A DNA stretch of 53,559 bases. Source: Bermanella sp034112345. GTDB taxonomy: Bacteria; Pseudomonadota; Gammaproteobacteria; Pseudomonadales; Oceanobacteraceae. Below, piece after piece: positions 52,254 to 53,559 of this stretch. Made by a program: the position numbers and the translations under genes. The notes below the pieces were generated by a model. That model was not told the origin of the DNA. It made no database searches and saw only the letters and a program-made list of their open reading frames with translations. The stretch is taken from contig JAWUVN010000066.1 in the NCBI GenBank assembly GCA_034112345.1, forward strand, positions 1 through 53,559, given 5' to 3'. Numbering within the stretch: the stretch's first letter is position 1; the number at the start of each line of letters is the position of its first letter.

Positions 52254-53123
52254 CTATTCATTTAATTTTTTATTGCATTTATTAATTATTATTTGCGCCC
52301 TAACATAATCATCATGGATTTCTTTTCCTTCAGAATAATTTATAGAATCCAGTGCATTACTTAATATATTTTTAGCAATCGAAACCTCTCCAAAATGGCA
52401 TAACGTATAAACGGCAGAAAAAACCGTATCTGGCTCATTATAATAGTTTTTTGGACCGAATGTTTCAGCTGAAGATTGTAAATATGAAATAGCTTGTTTG
52501 TAGTCCTTCTTCCCCATTTCAGCGATCGCTGCCAAATTAAGAAATCTTGGCTCTTGGTTTTTGGTCAATACCAGTCCTTTATCCGCATACAGCAATGCCA
52601 GGTCAAAATCCTTCATTTCAATAGAAACCTCAGCTATTTTTACATACACCCTTCTCTCTACTGTATTTTCTTCTTCCAGGGCGCTCAAAAAACCATGTCT
52701 AATTTCATCCCACTCTAAGTTAACACCCAGATCTATATTATATTTCTTTGAGAAATTTAGTATTTCATATTTTTTATAAATGATATTCCCTTTAAATGCG
52801 CTAACGCTATTGATGGAATTCTCAATAAATTCTAAAGATTCTATGCCTCGACCAACAACAAATAATGAATCAGCATATTTTTCAATATACCTAACATCCT
52901 TCTCACATACTTCTTTATATTTATCTAAGGATTCTAGTTTCTTTTCTCTTACGACCACATTAGATTCTTCATTCAACGAAAAATCTTCATCAAATTCATT
53001 CATTTTTTTATCACACAACTGCATAGAAAATGCAAAACTTGGAAGCAAAAATATTAAAGATAAAACTTTCACCCCTAAATTTTTAATTTTATAATCTACT
53101 GTCATTATTTTTTCCATTACCAT
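52254..53123 (-). CDS. Secreted TPR-like protein
   Basis: About 289 residues. The ATG at 53123 has GGGAAG five bases upstream; one at 53105 is also possible and would put the signal peptide first (VLSLIFLLPSFAFSMQ). The second half has TPR-like helix pairs: KIAEVSIEMKDFDLALLYADKGLVL, LNLAAIAEMGKKDYKQAISYLQSSAE and HFGEVSIAKNILSNALD. Probably periplasmic and binds a protein partner. Two Cys in the N-terminal part may form a disulfide. Very AT-rich compared with the core genes. Confidence 0.6.
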   Translation of the reverse strand: MVMEKIMTVDYKIKNLGVKVLSLIFLLPSFAFSMQLCDKKMNEFDEDFSLNEESNVVVREKKLESLDKYKEVCEKDVRYIEKYADSLFVVGRGIESLEFIENSINSVSAFKGNIIYKKYEILNFSKKYNIDLGVNLEWDEIRHGFLSALEEENTVERRVYVKIAEVSIEMKDFDLALLYADKGLVLTKNQEPRFLNLAAIAEMGKKDYKQAISYLQSSAETFGPKNYYNEPDTVFSAVYTLCHFGEVSIAKNILSNALDSINYSEGKEIHDDYVRAQIIINKCNKKLNE

Positions 53124-53335
53124 CTAACTTCCCTTCAACTGTCGCCCTGAACAAATCAAAACTTATATCGTTTTCAACTCCAGCAGCGCTTACTGTATTC
53201 TTAAATTCTATTCGTGGTCCTAGCTCTAACTTTGTGGTTAACTCTCCTGAATCACTATGCTTTTCTTTAGTTTCAATTTCAAATAAAATTAATTTCAAAA
53301 AATGTATCATCTGTCTGGCCATCGACTATTTTCAT
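53089..53335 (-). pseudogene. Small gene probably broken by a 16-bp duplication
   Basis: The long frame starts MARQMIHFLKLILFEI at 53322. An overlapping frame from ATG 53335 reads MKIVDGQTDDTFFEI and stops soon at TGA. The nine-base AATTTCAAA occurs at 53275 and at 53291, 16 bases apart; removing 16 bases would join MKIVDGQTDDTFFEI to ETKEKHSDSGELTTKLELGPRIEF, a cleaner soluble protein of about 76 residues. So either an alternative start or a frameshift. Family unknown. Overlaps the TPR-like gene by 35 bases. Confidence 0.4.
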
Positions 53336-53430
53336 GGCGGGCGATTCTACTGTGTATCAGCAATTTTTTTGAACTAATTGATTTAGTGTTCCAACCTTAA
53401 GATGAACACCTAACTATCAGAAAATAAATC

Positions 53431-53559
53431 ATGCAAATTCAATTCATCGATGTCCTACTAGCAATTGCTCTTGGCATCCCCACAGGTAAACTGATCACCG
53501 TTATCATTTTTGATATAATTCTAGCCAAGTTTTTACCCAACCACTTTGGATCTCGACAT
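53431..53559 (+). CDS. Partial hypothetical membrane protein at the right edge
   Basis: ATG at 53431 opens 43 codons to the window end: MQIQFIDVLLAIALGIPTGK then LITVIIFDIILAKFLPNHFG. The first 30 residues look like one or two TM helices. It is the only plus-strand reading here and is cut by the window, so the family cannot be named. Ribosome site weak. Confidence 0.4.
   Translation, partial: MQIQFIDVLLAIALGIPTGKLITVIIFDIILAKFLPNHFGSRH

Noticed and set aside
1..53559. CRISPR arrays, tRNA or rRNA genes, insertion sequences
   Set aside because: No regularly spaced repeats, clover-leaf-like sequences, rRNA-like stretches or transposase frames were recognised by eye.

Overview
The window looks like a chromosomal segment of a marine gammaproteobacterium of moderate-to-low GC content, probably an Oceanospirillales-type organism. 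This is inferred from three gene neighbourhoods: a complete MSHA (mannose-sensitive hemagglutinin) type IV pilus locus, a Pseudomonas-like yheS / TIGR02444 / AlgP-like / Rsd-AlgQ / DsbB neighbourhood, and the gammaproteobacterial pckA-hslO-hslR-yrfG-nudE cluster. No rRNA, tRNA, insertion sequence, phage or CRISPR array was recognised.

Positions 1-11964 (minus strand): one long MSHA locus, read from mshI down to mshP, which is cut by the left edge. It encodes the inner-membrane assembly platform (MshI, a PilN-like MshI2, MshJ, MshG), the secretin and its helpers (MshL, MshK, MshM, MshN), the extension ATPase MshE with an N-terminal c-di-GMP-binding module, the pilins MshB and MshA, and the minor pseudopilins MshC, MshD and MshO. 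mshF and the regulator mshH are not seen. mshI appears to start at a non-standard ATT codon. An orphan MHYT-domain histidine kinase (12171-13838) is transcribed divergently from it.

Positions 13.9-38.6 kb: housekeeping genes. These are trmL, secB with a membrane rhodanese, gpmI and envC; then a minus-strand RND efflux pair plus a small ABM-like protein that separates envC from its usual partners, the S41 protease and the YibQ-type deacetylase; then yheS, a TIGR02444 protein, an Ala/Lys-rich AlgP-like protein, an orphan ParA, a DUF4124 protein, a WD40 lipoprotein, rsd/algQ, dsbB, a FliL-like secreted protein, rmf, gshA and tex.

Positions 38.8-48.3 kb: a beta-barrel-like outer membrane protein, an unusual chalcone-isomerase-like / Lys-rich / double TonB_C fusion, pckA, a cold-shock gene with an elaborate leader and a structured 3' flank, then hslO, hslR, yrfG, nudE and cysQ.

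Positions 48.3-53.56 kb: an AT-rich accessory island of small, mostly unrecognised minus-strand genes. It includes a 5'-truncated RES-like toxin fragment with a four-base-overlapping partner, a two-TM membrane gene that seems broken by two homopolymer frameshifts, an intact two-TM gene with a similar plan, a TPR-like secreted protein, and a small gene apparently broken by a 16-bp duplication. It reads like a decaying toxin/immunity or other accessory cassette. The strongest leads for new biology are the csp leader and 3' element, the CHI-like/TonB fusion, the inverted repeats around the rmf start, the non-canonical mshI start and this island.
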